In this document: positions 33,912-45,990 of the stretch, piece by piece
How the letters are laid out: every line of letters begins with the position of its first letter
Numbering within the stretch: position 1 is the stretch's first letter
The notes under the pieces: generated by a model
What the model was told of the DNA's origin: nothing
The model's input: only the letters and a program-made list of their open reading frames with translations
Databases searched by the model: none
Translations under genes and position numbers: made by a program
Assembly (NCBI GenBank): GCA_001630475.1
Contig: KV419395.1
Coordinates: forward strand, 1,120,753 to 1,184,752
Origin: Sistotremastrum niveocremeum HHB9708
Lineage: Eukaryota; Basidiomycota; Agaricomycetes; Sistotremastrales; Sistotremastraceae
Direction of reading: 5' to 3'
Length of the DNA: 64,000 bases

Positions 33912-36900
33912 ATGCATTTGTACAATCTGAGTCTGCAGGCACCCACAGCGGTCACCCATTCTGTAGTGGGCAACTTTTCGGGTGCACGACAACAAGAACT
34001 GATTGTCTCGCACGGGACCCGCCTCGAGCTTTTACGAGTGGATGGGCAAACTGGGAAGATCTCCGTTGTTTTGGCTACAGATGTCTTTGGGTCTATCAGA
34101 TCCTTAGCGTCTTTTCGACTGACTGGAGGAACAAAAGGTTTGCATCACTTTTCTCCATGACGCGTTCTCTGCCTTACCGCCTATCCCATAGACTTTGCAA
34201 TTGTTGGTTCTGATTCCGGACGAATAGTCATCCTTGAATATGATCCTAAAACCAACAGCTTCCTCAAACTTCATCAAGAAACTTTTGGGAAGTCAGGTGC
34301 ACGCCGAATCGTCCCAGGCCAGTATCTGGCGACAGACCCAAAAGGACGCGCCGTAATGATATCTGCGATGGAGAAATCCAAGCTGGTCTACATCCTTAAC
34401 CGCGACGCTGCGGCAAATCTCACTATCTCGTCACCCCTCGAAGCCCACAAAAATTCCGCCATCATCCATGACATAGTGGGTCTCGACGTGGGCTTTGAGA
34501 ATCCCATGTTTGCCGCATTGGAAGTCGATTATTCAGAATCAGATCAAGACCCCTCAGGAGAAGCATTCATGAATGCCGCAAAGGTGAGAGTTAACCCTGC
34601 TATGTAAATGTTGTCTGGCTCAAACCTGCTGTCCTCACTTAGATGCTTACATTCTATGAACTCGATCTCGGGCTCAATCACGTTGTGCGGAAGTGGAGCG
34701 AGCCCACAGATTCTCGAGCGAATCTCCTTGTTCAAGTGCCTGGCGGCCAACTTGGCTCTACTGAGAAATTTGACGGGCCATCGGGGGTCCTAGTGTGTTG
34801 CGAAGATCACATTATCTATAGACACATGGATGCACCACAGCATCGAGTGCCTATCCCTCGACGCAGTCATCCCATGGAGGACAAAGACCGCGGGATAATT
34901 ATCACTTCCGCGGTCATGCACAAGATGAAGGTACGTTCAATGTAGCTTTGTTGTTGATCACGGAGTCAATGTTTTCACAGGGCGCTTTCTTCTTCCTTCT
35001 GCAAAGTGAGGAAGGTGATCTGTTTAAGGTTACTATAGACCACGAAGACGAACAGGTCAAGTCTTTGAAGATAAAATATTTTGACACGGTTCCCGTTGCT
35101 GCAAGTCTTTGTATTCTGAAATTAGGCTTCTTGTTCGTCGCCTCCGAGTTTGGTAATCAGTAAGCGAACATGAGATTATTCCTGCGAATTCCTAAATCTC
35201 TCATAGCTATCTGTATCAATTCCAGAAACTCGGCGACGATGATTCGGAGCGGGAAATTTCATCCACTGATTTTCCTTCATTGGGCATGGAAAATCCTTCT
35301 AGTCCACTTCCTCACATCAATTTCCGTCCCCGACCTCTGGATAACCTGGCTTTAGCAGAGGAAATAGAATCCCTTGACCCTATCTTGGATGCTAAAGTCT
35401 TGAATCTTTTGCCAAATTCCGACACTCCTCAGATATTTGCTGCTTGTGGAAGAGGTGCTCGTAGCACATTTAGAACATTACGGCATGGATTGGAAGTGGA
35501 GGAGACTGTGAGCTCAGAATTGCCCGGCATCCCCAACGCCGTTTGGACTACAAAGCTCAAAGAGGACGGTAAGCAATCAGTATTCCTTCGCTCGTCTGGA
35601 TTGGGTCTCACAGATCATGTTGCAGACACGTATGACTCTTATATCATACTGTCGTTCATCAATGGCACTCTTGTTTTGTCTATTGGAGAGACGATTGAAG
35701 AAGTGCAAGACACTGGTTTCCTTTCGTCTGCGCCCACCCTGGCAGTTCAGCAAATCGGCGCGGACGCTCTGCTTCAAGTTCATCCCCATGGCATACGTCA
35801 CGTTCTTGCTGACCGAAAAGTCAACGAGTGGAAGGTGCCCCCCGGACGAACGATCGTATGTGCCACCACGAATAAACGACAGGTCGTCGCCGCTTTGAGC
35901 ACAGCAGAACTAGTTTATTTTGAACTAGACAGCGATGGTCAATTGAATGAATATCAGGATCGAAAAGCCATGGGTAGCACAGTTTTGGCCCTGAGCATCG
36001 GAGAAGTTCCTGAAGGGCGTCTGCGTACTCCGTACTTGGTAAGCAATGTGAAGACTGTCGTTTTAGTGTTTACTTCAACTTTTGCAGGCTGTTGGTTGTG
36101 AAGACCAAACTGTCCGCATCATCTCACTAGACCCCGAAAGTACTCTAGAAACTATAAGTCTACAGGTACGTTGCTAATCCATCAAAGCTACCTGTCTTCA
36201 TTTTCAAACAGGCCCTCACGGCTCCTCCCTCGGCCATATGTATTGCTGACATGCTCGATGCCAGCATCGATCGAAATTTGCCAACAATGTTTGTCAATAT
36301 CGGCCTTCAAAACGGCGTCCTCTTGAGAACGGTCCTAGATCCTGTCAACGGGCAATTAACGGATACGCGAACGAGGTATTACCAAGTGTTGTTCAATCTT
36401 ATAGTTCTCATTTCTTCTCAGATTCCTGGGATCACGACATGTCCGCCTTGTCCGTGTCACCGTGCAGCGAAATGCTGCAATGCTGGCATTGTCCTCTAGG
36501 TCGTGGCTAAACTACACTCATCAACACATGCTTCATTTCACTCCACTCATTTTTGAAAATCTTGACTATGCCTGGAGTTTCTCGGCCGAGCTATGTCCTG
36601 AAGGCTTGATTGGAATATCCGGCAATACACTGCGGTGAGTCGTCTTTTCAAGACTTGCGGACGAAGATGTACAAAAGGGATCGTACTTTGCTTGATCTCA
36701 AGCCATGACGATACAATCATAACCAATTGTTCCTACTGACTCAATCCTTCCTTGTGATCGTGAGTTTCTTGGAATGCTAATAAACAATCATAGGATCTTC
36801 CAAATCGCAAAATTGGGCAATAAATTGAAACAAACCACCATGCCTCTTACCTACACCCCGCGAAAATTTATCACGCACCCGCAAAATAGGTTGTTCTATA

Positions 36901-38314
36901 TGATCGAATCAGATCATCGCGTTCACAGTGAAGAAGCTGTCAGCACAAAAATCCAAGAAATGGTAAGCTAGCATGACATCTCTTGAACAGAGGCTGACCT
37001 GCATTACAGCAACGCAATGGACAGCGCGTGGATCATGCCATGCTTGACCTACCCCCTAGTGTTTTCGGTCGAACGAAGGCGCCCGCAGGTACCTGGGCTT
37101 CTTGCATACGTATCTTGGATCCTATTGAGGTACATTCGTCTGACCTGATAGATACGGCCAACTGATGTCCCGCAGGCGAAAACAGTACACGTGCTACACT
37201 TGGACAATAACGAGGCCGCCTTTTCGATCGCAATCACTCCATTCATCTCACAAGGGAGCGAACACTATCTGGTGGTAGGCACCGCAAAGGACACCTTCAT
37301 AGCTCCTCGATCTTGCACCAGTGGATATCTCCGAACATATCGGTTCACAGACGAAGGGCGCGGCTTGGAGTTGTTGCATAAGGTCACAATTATTCAAATG
37401 TCGTTGATCCATATCTCTGACTATCCTGCAGACTGAGACCGATGATGTTCCAATGGCTTTACTCGCATTCCAAGGCAAGCTTGTTGCCGGAATTGGCAAA
37501 TCACTCCGCCTCTATGAGATGGGGAAAAAGAAGCTGCTTCGGAAAGTGGAAGCGAAGGTCTGGATTTCATTACTGATCCAATGCCATGAGATCTCATAGC
37601 GGGTTTCAACAGACGCCTCTTGCCATTGTCGCTTTAGAGACGCAAGGTTCTCGGATTATAGTCGGCGACATGCAAGAGTCAATCCATTACGCCGTCTATA
37701 AGCCTCTTGAAAATCGCCTGCTCATTTTCGCGGACGATGTTTCTCCGAGATGGACCACGGCATTGACAATGGTCGACTACAACACGGTAGCCGCTGGCGA
37801 TAAATTCGGAAATTTCTTTGTGAATCGGCTTGCTGAATCGGCCTCCAATGCCGTGGACGATGATCCATCTGGCGCTGGCATTCTACACGAGAAAGGGCAA
37901 CTCATGGGTGCTCCTCACAAAACGAAGATGATGTGTCATTATCACGTTGGTGACATCATTACCAGTCTGCACAAAGTCGCTCTCGTGGCGGGGGGACGTG
38001 AGATCTTGGTGTACACAGGATTGCACGGCACGATCGGAATCTTGATTCCCTTGGTATCGAAAGATGACGTTGATTTCATCACTACCTTGGAGCAACACAT
38101 GCGCACTGAGCAGGGCAGTCTGGTCGGTCGAGATCACCTGTCTTGGCGAGGCTACTTCACACCAGTGAAGGCAGTAGTAGATGGGGATTTGTGCGAGACC
38201 TTTGCCAGGTTGCCGGCCCAGAAGCAGGCATCCATCGCTGGGGAACTTGACCGTACTGTGGGAGAGGTATTAAAAAAGCTGGAACAGCTACGTGTATCGA
38301 CGAGCGGCTTCTGA
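33912..38314 (+). CDS. RSE1: Splicing factor RSE1/SF3B3 (SF3b subunit 3)
   Basis: Large three-propeller scaffold of the SF3b complex in U2 snRNP, paralogous to DDB1. The start at 33912 gives [20 protein letters not shown]; then [69 protein letters not shown] and [14 protein letters not shown] follow in the SF3B3 order. The C-terminal end includes [41 protein letters not shown] and a final [11 protein letters not shown]. It is cut by about ten short introns and encodes roughly 1,200 residues, the usual family length. No break seen. Divergent partner UTP25 lies 160 bp away. Confidence 0.95.
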
Positions 38315-38404
38315 GGTAGCGGCTTTTATTTTATTTACCCATATAAATTGTATCCATGTACAACTACCTAGTACCTGCTTTGGTCTGTGCTCTCCAATCC
38401 CAGT

Positions 38405-39128
38405 TTATTTTGGACCAACTGTGACCTTGATTCCCTCGGTCAAGGCTCGACTATAGGGACAGAACTGCTCGTCGAACAAGGATCCTGGTGAGTGCATGAG
38501 TGAAGTGATCAAGGAAATGACTGACGTCATGGGCGGCCTGAATCAAAGCCTCGTCGGAAACATTCTCAACAGCGATGTTGACAGCTAAGGCAAATCCTGG
38601 TTTCTCATTGGGAGGACCAATGCTGACTGATGTATGTATTTTTGCATCTTTAACCAGCTCTTTTTTACCCTGTTGACCCGCAACAGCTTGTAAAGCGCCC
38701 AAAAAGCAGGCTAATGACGAATTCAGATACGGTGTACTGAACACATTTGGATCAGACAACTCACAAGAGTAGCCCAAGGCAAAGAGCTGTTCAGGATTAT
38801 GTCCATCACCCCTTCCTCCCATCTCTTTCGGAAGGGCAAGCTTGAATTCCAAGGGAGGGGAGTCCTTGGACTCGGTCTGGAACCGTAGTCAGATCAACGC
38901 TTTGGTTCATATACCCGCAATCACTTTGCCGTTACGACCTGCGCCAGATGCGGTCGCATTCACAGTATACTGAAAGTTTCAAAGTTGTCAGGGATGTTCA
39001 AGGTTCAAGCTGCAGCCTGAGATACGACGGACCACAGCATCCTTGAGCGTCAAAATGCCTCTCTTGGACATATAAGTGGCATTCCTGGGTATTTTGGTCA
39101 AAGCGAGTTTCCCAACAGTGCGCAACAT
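38405..39128 (-). CDS. Ohr/OsmC-family organic hydroperoxide reductase, probably mitochondrial
   Basis: Thiol peroxidase of the Ohr/OsmC family that reduces organic hydroperoxides with two active-site cysteines. The core shows NPEQLFALGYS followed by ACFLGALQAVAG with the first Cys, a GFALAVNIAVENVSDEALIQ helix, and a final exon reading FCPYSRALTEGIKVTV with the second Cys. The N-terminus MLRTVGKLALTKIPRNATYM is Arg/Lys-rich, free of acidic residues and likely a mitochondrial presequence. The segment YTVNATASGAGRNGKV opens the folded domain. Several small introns. Bacterial-type family common in fungi, so old transfer is possible but there is nothing atypical in its present composition. It lies 90 bp from the end of RSE1, tail to tail. 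Confidence 0.88.
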
Positions 39129-39350
39129 GTTTTGATGAAGGAGTGTAGAGGTAGGAGGTTTCAAGTTGAGGAAGCTTCCGAGTAGAGCGACGGCTACATT
39201 ACGCTTGTTTCGGAGTGCGCTCCGTCATTCACCGTGCCTGATCGATAGTAGAGTACCGTATAAGCGCTCGACAAGTTCGTAAACCGTTGTTCAATAGATC
39301 AAAGACGTAGTATAGATACAGTTTCAGGATTAAAATTACAATTATATACT

Positions 39351-41259
39351 TCACAGCGCGCTCTTCACCCATTTAGAGCCATCTAGTTTCTCGAGATGTG
39401 GCATCAAATCGCTCGTCAGGAAATCACTGGCCCATGGCTGCCTAACTTGACTCTTCAAATATCTTCCAGCGATATCGACCTGCTCGCTCTTGACACCAGC
39501 TACCATCTTCGGTACCTGAGGAGAGATGCTGTCGATGATCGAGTCGATGTAATTTGGAGTCACGATATCTCCGGTGTCCTGCAGTCGTATCAGCTCGGTG
39601 CAAAATACTTATGTAAGCGTGAGACAAACCAGTCGGGAGGAATAATGAGCCCATTGCCACAGCTGTAGGCGAGCAATCTCAGCCGTGGCAGCATCTTCCA
39701 TGAGGAAATTGATAGGCACGCAGCCATTCCCAGAGACCCAAGCCGAGCAGTACGATAACAGCCTGCTCAAAGAATGAGCCATCATTTAAGCCATATCAGA
39801 TCCGTCAAATACTCACGCTTCAACGTTGCTCTTGATACCCGCCTCCGTGATTTGACCAGGGAACTTCGAGTTGAGTAGATCAGCAGCGGCAACCTGCACA
39901 TCCTGTCTCAGGACATGGTATTGGTTCGGGCCAAGCATGTGCTCGTTGAAAATATCGAGAGCGATCTTGTTGATCAAAGGGTGGGCAATCCAGGTACCAT
40001 CATGTCCATAGGTGACTTCTCTGAGTTTGTCGGCCTTGACTTTATTCATCGCAATCTCGTTCGCCTTCTCGTCGCCTTTGATGGGAATCTGTGCAGACAT
40101 GCCACCCATCGCAGCGACTTTTCGCCTACCGAAAGATTAACAAAGGTAGACTGAGATGATTGAAGGCTTACTTGTGGCAGGTTTTGATCAACAGTCTGAC
40201 ATAGGCATCCATAAAGGGAACCTCCATCGTCACGTCTTTGCGATCCGGAAGAATGGCACTGGGATCAGCACGACGCTTCTTGATAAAGCTGAAGATGTAG
40301 TCCCATCGTCCGCAATTCAATCCAGCAGAGTGATTGCGAAGTTCGAAAAGAATCTCTTCCATCTGGAAGGCGGCAGGGATAGTCTCGATGAGCACAGTGG
40401 CACGGATGGTATTCTGAGCGAGACGGATATAAGACTGGGAGAAATGGAAGATGTCGTTCCAGAGACGGGCTTCCAAGTAATGTTCCATCTTTGGAAGGTA
40501 GAAATAAGGGCCTAAAACGAGTTTAATATAATGTTAAACAACAATATCACGAGCTTACCAAAGCCTCTCTTGACTAGCTCATGAGCGTTGTGGAAGAAGT
40601 AAAGACCAAAGTCAAATATGGAAGCCGAAAGCGGACGATTGTCGACAATGACTCGGGGTTCATCAAGATGCCAGCCGCGGGGTCTCACCAGAAGCACCGC
40701 TGGGTTTTGGGACAACTTGTACTGTTTCCCACCGGCCTCGAAATCGATCTGGCGTCGGATAGCATCGTGCAGATTCAACTGGCCTTGAATCAGGTTCTTG
40801 AAGGTGGGCGAGCAAGAGTCTTCAAAGTCAGCCATGAAGGTTTTTGCTCCGCTGTTCAAACTATGGCAGATATGAGCATATCTAGCATGATTTCGGAGTA
40901 TCTCGATACACTCACGCGTTGATAACCATCTTCCTGTCCGGCGGGCCTGTGATCTCGACCCTCCTGTCCTCGAGACCTGGGCCTGGAGGTGCGCATTGCC
41001 AGGATGGCTCGGCGCGTATGTGGGCCGTCTCGGAGGGAAAATCGAGCTGTACACCAGCGTCGAGACGTTGCTGGGCAGTATGGCGCGCGATAAGAAGTGA
41101 CTGTCTGGTCGACTCGAAGGTCCTATGAAGCGAGGCCAAGAACTGGAGAGCTTCATCGGTGAGGATCTGTGTGTGGGCTGGGTTGGGGGCTTGGGCGAGA
41201 ACGGTGACACCTTTGGGGGGCATTGTGGGCAGTGTGGAGATGGTGGACAAGTCGGACAA
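39351..41259 (-). CDS. Malate synthase (glyoxylate cycle)
   Basis: Condenses acetyl-CoA and glyoxylate to malate. Segments in order: an N-terminal [19 protein letters not shown], the metal-site region [44 protein letters not shown], the signature [18 protein letters not shown] and the C-terminal [17 protein letters not shown]. All expected catalytic regions are present. The C-terminus is KSAL: SAL is a weak relative of the peroxisomal SKL/AKL signals found on most fungal malate synthases. Two possible starts, 41259 (MSDLSTIST) and 41223 (MPPKGVTVL); the second matches where many family members begin. A TCACGTGT E-box lies 115 bp upstream of 41259. Confidence 0.94.
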
Positions 41260-41599
41260 GGAGAGGGGTATTTGTAGGCTGGAGCATCTCTACGTCGGGT
41301 GTCCGCCAAGCCCCGCTCTTGAGAGCGTTGTGTGATGGTGTCACAAAAATGTCACGCGGAGGAGAAAGTCAAATCACGTGTGGCACGAGCTTTCCAGCAT
41401 GATTTACACACAACGGAGCTCCTTCCCTCTCTCGCGTTACCGCTCTATGTCCTCCTTGTGCTTTCATAGTCTCCCGGCATCTCAAGCTTAATCTTCTCCG
41501 TTCTCATCCTCAACTAAGACCCGGCCTTCTCTGCGGAAACCGGCGCACTTCCCTGCACTTGCACTACACCATAATTAGAAGCATATTCGGATCACTTTA
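41260..41599. other. Malate synthase promoter region
   Basis: 340 nt between the malate synthase start and the GET1 stop. Contains TCACGTGT at 41374-41381, the same octamer as the pair upstream of the small membrane protein at 16386. No gene seen. Confidence 0.5.
41374..41381 (-). promoter_or_regulatory. E-box TCACGTGT upstream of malate synthase
   Basis: CACGTG core inside TCACGTGT, about 115 bp before the first malate synthase ATG. Candidate bHLH site; function inferred. Confidence 0.4.
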
Positions 41600-42302
41600 T
41601 TAGACACACTCACCCACGAAATCCTTGGCGATTCGCTCTCCTATATTTATCACTCTTTTACACGCCATTTGCCATGCCCAGCAGCTCACCGAACCTGCGC
41701 AACATGAGATGATGATACATGAAATGGAGTTCCGCTTACCAGCAGGAGCGAACGGAAGTGAAAAGAGCCGTGTCGCAGGCCCTAGCCATCCGGGTGGGAG
41801 GTAGAAGACAGCCTGGCTTCGATACCACCATCCAACAGCCAACTGAGCCCCGCTTGTGAGAATCCAGATGACAGATTTGAAAGTTAAGGAGAAGGATGTT
41901 TGAGCAGAACTTAATTCGCTGTCTGCATGAAACGGAATTCCGGTCAGTGAGCGGGATGGGTCCGAACACTGAACGAACGCAACTGAGTTTCTCAAGATCT
42001 GCAAGTCCTTTGTCGACCTTCCGCCTGAGTTTCGCCCACTTAGCGAACTCATCCTGCGCACTTGTCTGGAGAAGTTCTTTCTTTGTCGTCAAGATTTCAT
42101 TCTGGAGAGCTTTCTGTCGCTTGACAGTGGATGCGTTGAAGATAGATTGGTACATAGAATAAGCCTTGAATGACCATGATATAGGGTACAATCTTCTGAA
42201 AACTGTGCTGGGACGTACAATATTTTGGAGTACGGTTTGCCCTATCCATGATATCAACTGCCCAACGAAGACTAAGAGAAAGATCGTCAGCGCGAGAGAC
42301 AT
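41600..42302 (-). CDS. GET1: GET1/WRB subunit of the tail-anchored protein insertase
   Basis: ER membrane subunit of the GET complex that receives tail-anchored proteins from the Get3 ATPase. The start [19 protein letters not shown] is the first membrane span; a cytosolic coiled coil follows, with [20 protein letters not shown] and [20 protein letters not shown], the conserved Get3-binding segment, then [20 protein letters not shown] and a [16 protein letters not shown] loop with two further spans. An in-frame Met 15 residues upstream is possible (MFVAVYNSS). Length and order match the fungal family. Four or five short introns. Confidence 0.88.
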
Positions 42303-45300
42303 GATCGTATCCAGGTACGCGGACGAGTTGTACACAGCAACAAACAAAGCTGTGCCATCGTTGGTTTACTCGACGTCGAATGGCCTGCCACAACTATTCG
42401 ATCCTTGGAGACGAAAATCAGGAGTATCATCAGGAACATCGAATTCAAGATAAATCGATTGGCATAACAGTTTTGTGCATCAACCAAGGCAACGGGAGCT
42501 GCAAGCAGCCACGTCGGAGTTCGGGGCATTCCCTTCAAGCGGCCTCCTTCAGCTGTCGTTGGACCAGTTGCGTTGGACCATTCATCGGACTCTGTTGCTT
42601 TGCTGACTCTGATGGTTCGCTGGACTCTGCTACTTTACTGGAGCCTGATATTTTGATGGAGTCTGATACCTTGCTGACTGATGTTCTTCTGGTCGCTGAT
42701 GTTTTGCTAGACGTTGCTGCTTTGCTGGATGCTGCTCTTTTGCTGTACACGGTACACCGCCCCGTTCTTGCTTGCCCCCTCTTCACCTCACTGTTTGTCA
42801 CATGCAAATGTTATGTACTGTTTTTCTCTCTTCAAAACTCTATAAAAGCCTGCCGAATTTTTGACTCCGCTCCTTCCATCTCATCCCCACTCCTTCACTT
42901 GACCACTATCCAGTGGTCGAGTGTGAGCGCGCCCCGACCAAGGGATAAAAGAGAGGCCGGGCCAAAAGCCATCAGCAACTGCGTCCATCCCACCCTGGCC
43001 AACTTTGTTGGCTTGTAGATGCGATCAAGGTGGCCGTAGTCGTCCTCGAGTGCTCTGAATTATGCCGTCAGACTTGATTTTCTGGGCCACGCAAAAGCCA
43101 GGCTTGGGAGTGGGGAACATTGTTCCTTGATAAGTCTCTTTCTTTATGCTCGTTGACGCTTCCTAGCCTATCACTCACTCCTCTCCATATGTGGTCTAAT
43201 CAGACGGCCTAACTTCGTATTGTGCTATCAGACGAAGATGGTGAGGTGAGATTTGTCACTATCGTGCATTAACTGACTATTCTCAAAAATATCAGGTCAT
43301 TATCCAACCACCCAAATGCGGAGAAGGAAAGAGTAACTGTCCATCGACCTGGCAAAGTGAACCTTCGCTGACGCCGTATCGCAGAAATTTTCACCTGATA
43401 CAAGGGACGCTAAGAGCCGAAGGAAGCGTTGAAGCAGTAAATCAAGAGCATCCCGTTCAGCGTGAGAGGGGTCACCGGCGACCTTTTGATGAATGTCCGT
43501 AGCAACCGTAAACCCTTCCCCCCCCCTTTGAGACGGAACATCGCAGTGGCCGCACGCTGAAAGGCATTCGTGGAATCACGGTTGCTCATTCATCTGCTGC
43601 TGGATTCCTAATGAGTGATTGTTCCTTTTCGATGTCTAGAGGCCCTTCAGGAAATGACCTCAGGCTTCACATTCATGACTGTTCTGTTCTTCCTCTCGCG
43701 TAACACAGAATATCGGACGACTGAAGGCTTGCACCAAAGGGAAAACATTCATGTCCAAGACTGAAATCTGGCGACGGTGATTGTGATGCTCCAGAAAATT
43801 AATGCAATACACTCAAAGTGACAATGATTCTTTGTGCAACTTGCTATTGGAAACCGTTATTCCCTTTCATCATTTCAAGTGGTTGTCACCCTTGAGTTGT
43901 CACGTTGCTATGTGACAGACGCCGTGACAAGCGCTTCTTCCCTGCGACTGCAAGAGTCGTCGTGCTTTCACTCTCCGCTCCTCAGCTCTCTCCCTTACCA
44001 CTCACTCTGTCGACGGCTACTGTCGTTCAAGACCGACTTCGGGCTCGCTGTCCTTCGGGACGAGACAGGAATGGTCGGTCTTCGGACATCAATGGCCTTC
44101 TCTATTTCGCGCTACAGTCTGGTGGTGTAGAAAGGGGCTTGGTCAACCATTCCTGGAGAGCTGAGCTGAGTGGGGGCCACATTCCCGCGTCTTAGACGAT
44201 TGTTCTCCTCCTTCCGTTCTTTACGCGGGTCGGGAGTGAACCGGTACTTTGTGGGCGTCGTTTGGATCGTGCAATTTGTTTGGGTTGCACGTCTGGCAAC
44301 CGGAGAACGTCCTCTCATTGTCAGGCAGTGCTCACGATGAGAGGCGCTTGAAGGATTGATAAGTCTTTTCTCTTCTCTCAACTCACAGTTTATTGATGCA
44401 TTCTATCACAGATTCCCCTCTGTCGATGCTCCCGTTGTCACTCTAGTCGGAGTGCTAGAATGGCAACCGGATGGAGTTTTCGTAGTCGACAGGTCAGGAT
44501 CGTCCTCTCATTCACTTCACCAACTCACACTCAAACAGCTGGAGCTTCTCCTGCGACCTCGTCCGCCCGTTCCACGCCCTCGCTCTGATCTTCGATGGCA
44601 AGATGTCGCAATCATAACAACAGGTCATTCCTTCGTGTTGCTTTCATGCCCGCGCAGCGGTCGCTCACTAAGCCTCACTTATATTATGCGCCCAGCTATG
44701 TATGTGTAGCCAAACCATCAAAAGACACTCTTTGAGAACGTTTAGCTCGAACTATCAATCTAAAGTCACGAAGGATTAACAAATATTAAGAATATATATG
44801 GAATGACAAGGGATGGAAGCAAGTTCGATTAGAGAAAGAGGCGTACGGAAAGGAGACGATTTAATCGACACAAGCAGTGTGAAACCTGGTTTTCCGCTGA
44901 GATAATCGTCACATGTTTCAGACGGGCAACTTCTTCTCAAAATCAAGTCGTCGATTGCATGAGAGCGCGAAATGATCTCTTCTATTCGTTTCTTTAGCAA
45001 GGCATCACGAGCCCGGATCATAGATCATGGCCCTCAGGTCTCACTGCGTCACTGAACACATCTCTCAATAGGGGGCTTCAATCGTATGTGATTTGCAGCG
45101 CTGCGGCCGTAAAGAGATTACTTTTCTTGTCGTCCCAACAACTATCGAAGACGCTTCCTTGGATCATCGCGCATCGATGGGACAATCATACTGACGTTCT
45201 GATCTCATTGACTGTTGGTGCTTTTACGATTCCAATGGAGCGCATTCAGAATGAAGCCATCATGAGTAGCTCAAGGGGCCAGTTCAATCCCAAAAAGTGG

Positions 45301-45525
45301 CACTTCGACTTGGAAGGTGACAGGATCCAAATACAGCGTAGACAATCCCGGAAAACATCGCAGCCATGCGGACAGGAATAGGGGGTTCAGAGGCGTCGAT
45401 GAAACTTTGCGATTCGTGCATATGGAGCAATTCAATTAACATGACATGGACCATAGTGAGATACAGGCATGGAGAATGAGTGGAAGTCGAGAGCTGATCC
45501 AGATGAAATGAAAATGTGGTGCCAT
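42303..45525. other. Gene-poor interval, about 3.2 kb
   Basis: Longest stretch of the window without a recognised gene. Open frames exist (90 residues at 42535-42807 minus, with 6-residue Ser/Lys repeats; 117 residues at 44356-44709 plus; 81 residues at 44776-45021 minus, MIRARDALLKKRIEEIISRS) but none matches a family I know. A TATAAA at 42841-42846 is followed at 42901-42918 by a perfect 7-bp hairpin (GACCACT, 4-nt loop, AGTGGTC). An ATG at 43238 followed by an intron-like stretch could start a 60-residue peptide. Could hold an unannotated small-protein gene, a long non-coding RNA or decayed sequence. Confidence 0.4.
42588..42745. repeat. Degenerate 18-bp tandem repeat, about 8-9 units
   Basis: Units of 18 bp align as GACTCTGATGGTTCGCTG, GACTCTGCTACTTTACTG, GAGCCTGATATTTTGATG, GAGTCTGATACCTTGCTG and further weaker copies. 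Because 18 is a multiple of three, both strands stay open: the minus strand reads six-residue SSKxAx-like units, the plus strand Leu/Asp/Val-rich units. The units differ by several bases each, so the array is old. Confidence 0.7.
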
Positions 45526-45844
45526 CTAGATGTTCAGCTTCGTGCGTCTCCAGTGACGGCGCTTGGAGTTGTACTGCAGCGAATTTTAGCATAGAGTAAG
45601 AGGTCCAAGGTTGAATCAAACCTGGATCTTAGTTCCAGTCTTCAGGCGGAACCACTGAGGAATGGGACTGAAGGCCGTGTATTAGGCTTTTGACCACCCA
45701 AACTGGAATACGCAGACGTACCGATTTTGTCTCGCAGCCTTGGCGAGAATGCGCTTTGTGCGGAAAGTCTTTTGAGACGGCTACATAGAGGTCGAATCGA
45801 AGTCAATAACGAGCGGACAGTGAGGGTAACGGGAGGCTGACCAT
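45526..45844 (-). CDS. RPL39: 60S ribosomal protein eL39
   Basis: 51-residue ribosomal protein lining the exit tunnel of the large subunit. Exons 45844-45842, 45780-45722, 45667-45622 and 45573-45526 total 156 nt. The product reads MPSQKTFRTKRILAKAARQN, then RPIPQWFRLKTGTKIQ and YNSKRRHWRRTKLNI, the canonical eL39 sequence. Exon 1 is only the ATG: the donor follows it directly (ATG, then GTCAGC) and the acceptor is followed by the Pro codon. The start codon is 146 bp from the divergent FKBP2 start. Too short and too split to be found from single open frames. Confidence 0.97.
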
Positions 45845-45990
45845 TCTTGAGGAGGCTGGCGGGTGCTGGATGAGGGCACGAAATAAAGTTTGCGGAGCAC
45901 TGTATAGTCCGGCATTATCCGATGTCTTCATGCCGCTTTCGAACCGTAGTCCGTAAACGCCGTTCCTTAGCGCCTACTTCCACGAATCCA

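Noticed and set aside
42380-43018. 212-residue frame spanning the 18-bp repeat, plus strand
   Set aside because: Begins inside the GET1 promoter side and depends on the repeat being open; no family similarity. Kept only as a repeat.
43000-45500. Decayed transposon or solo repeat in the gene-poor interval
   Set aside because: No terminal repeats, target-site duplications or transposase-like frames were seen.
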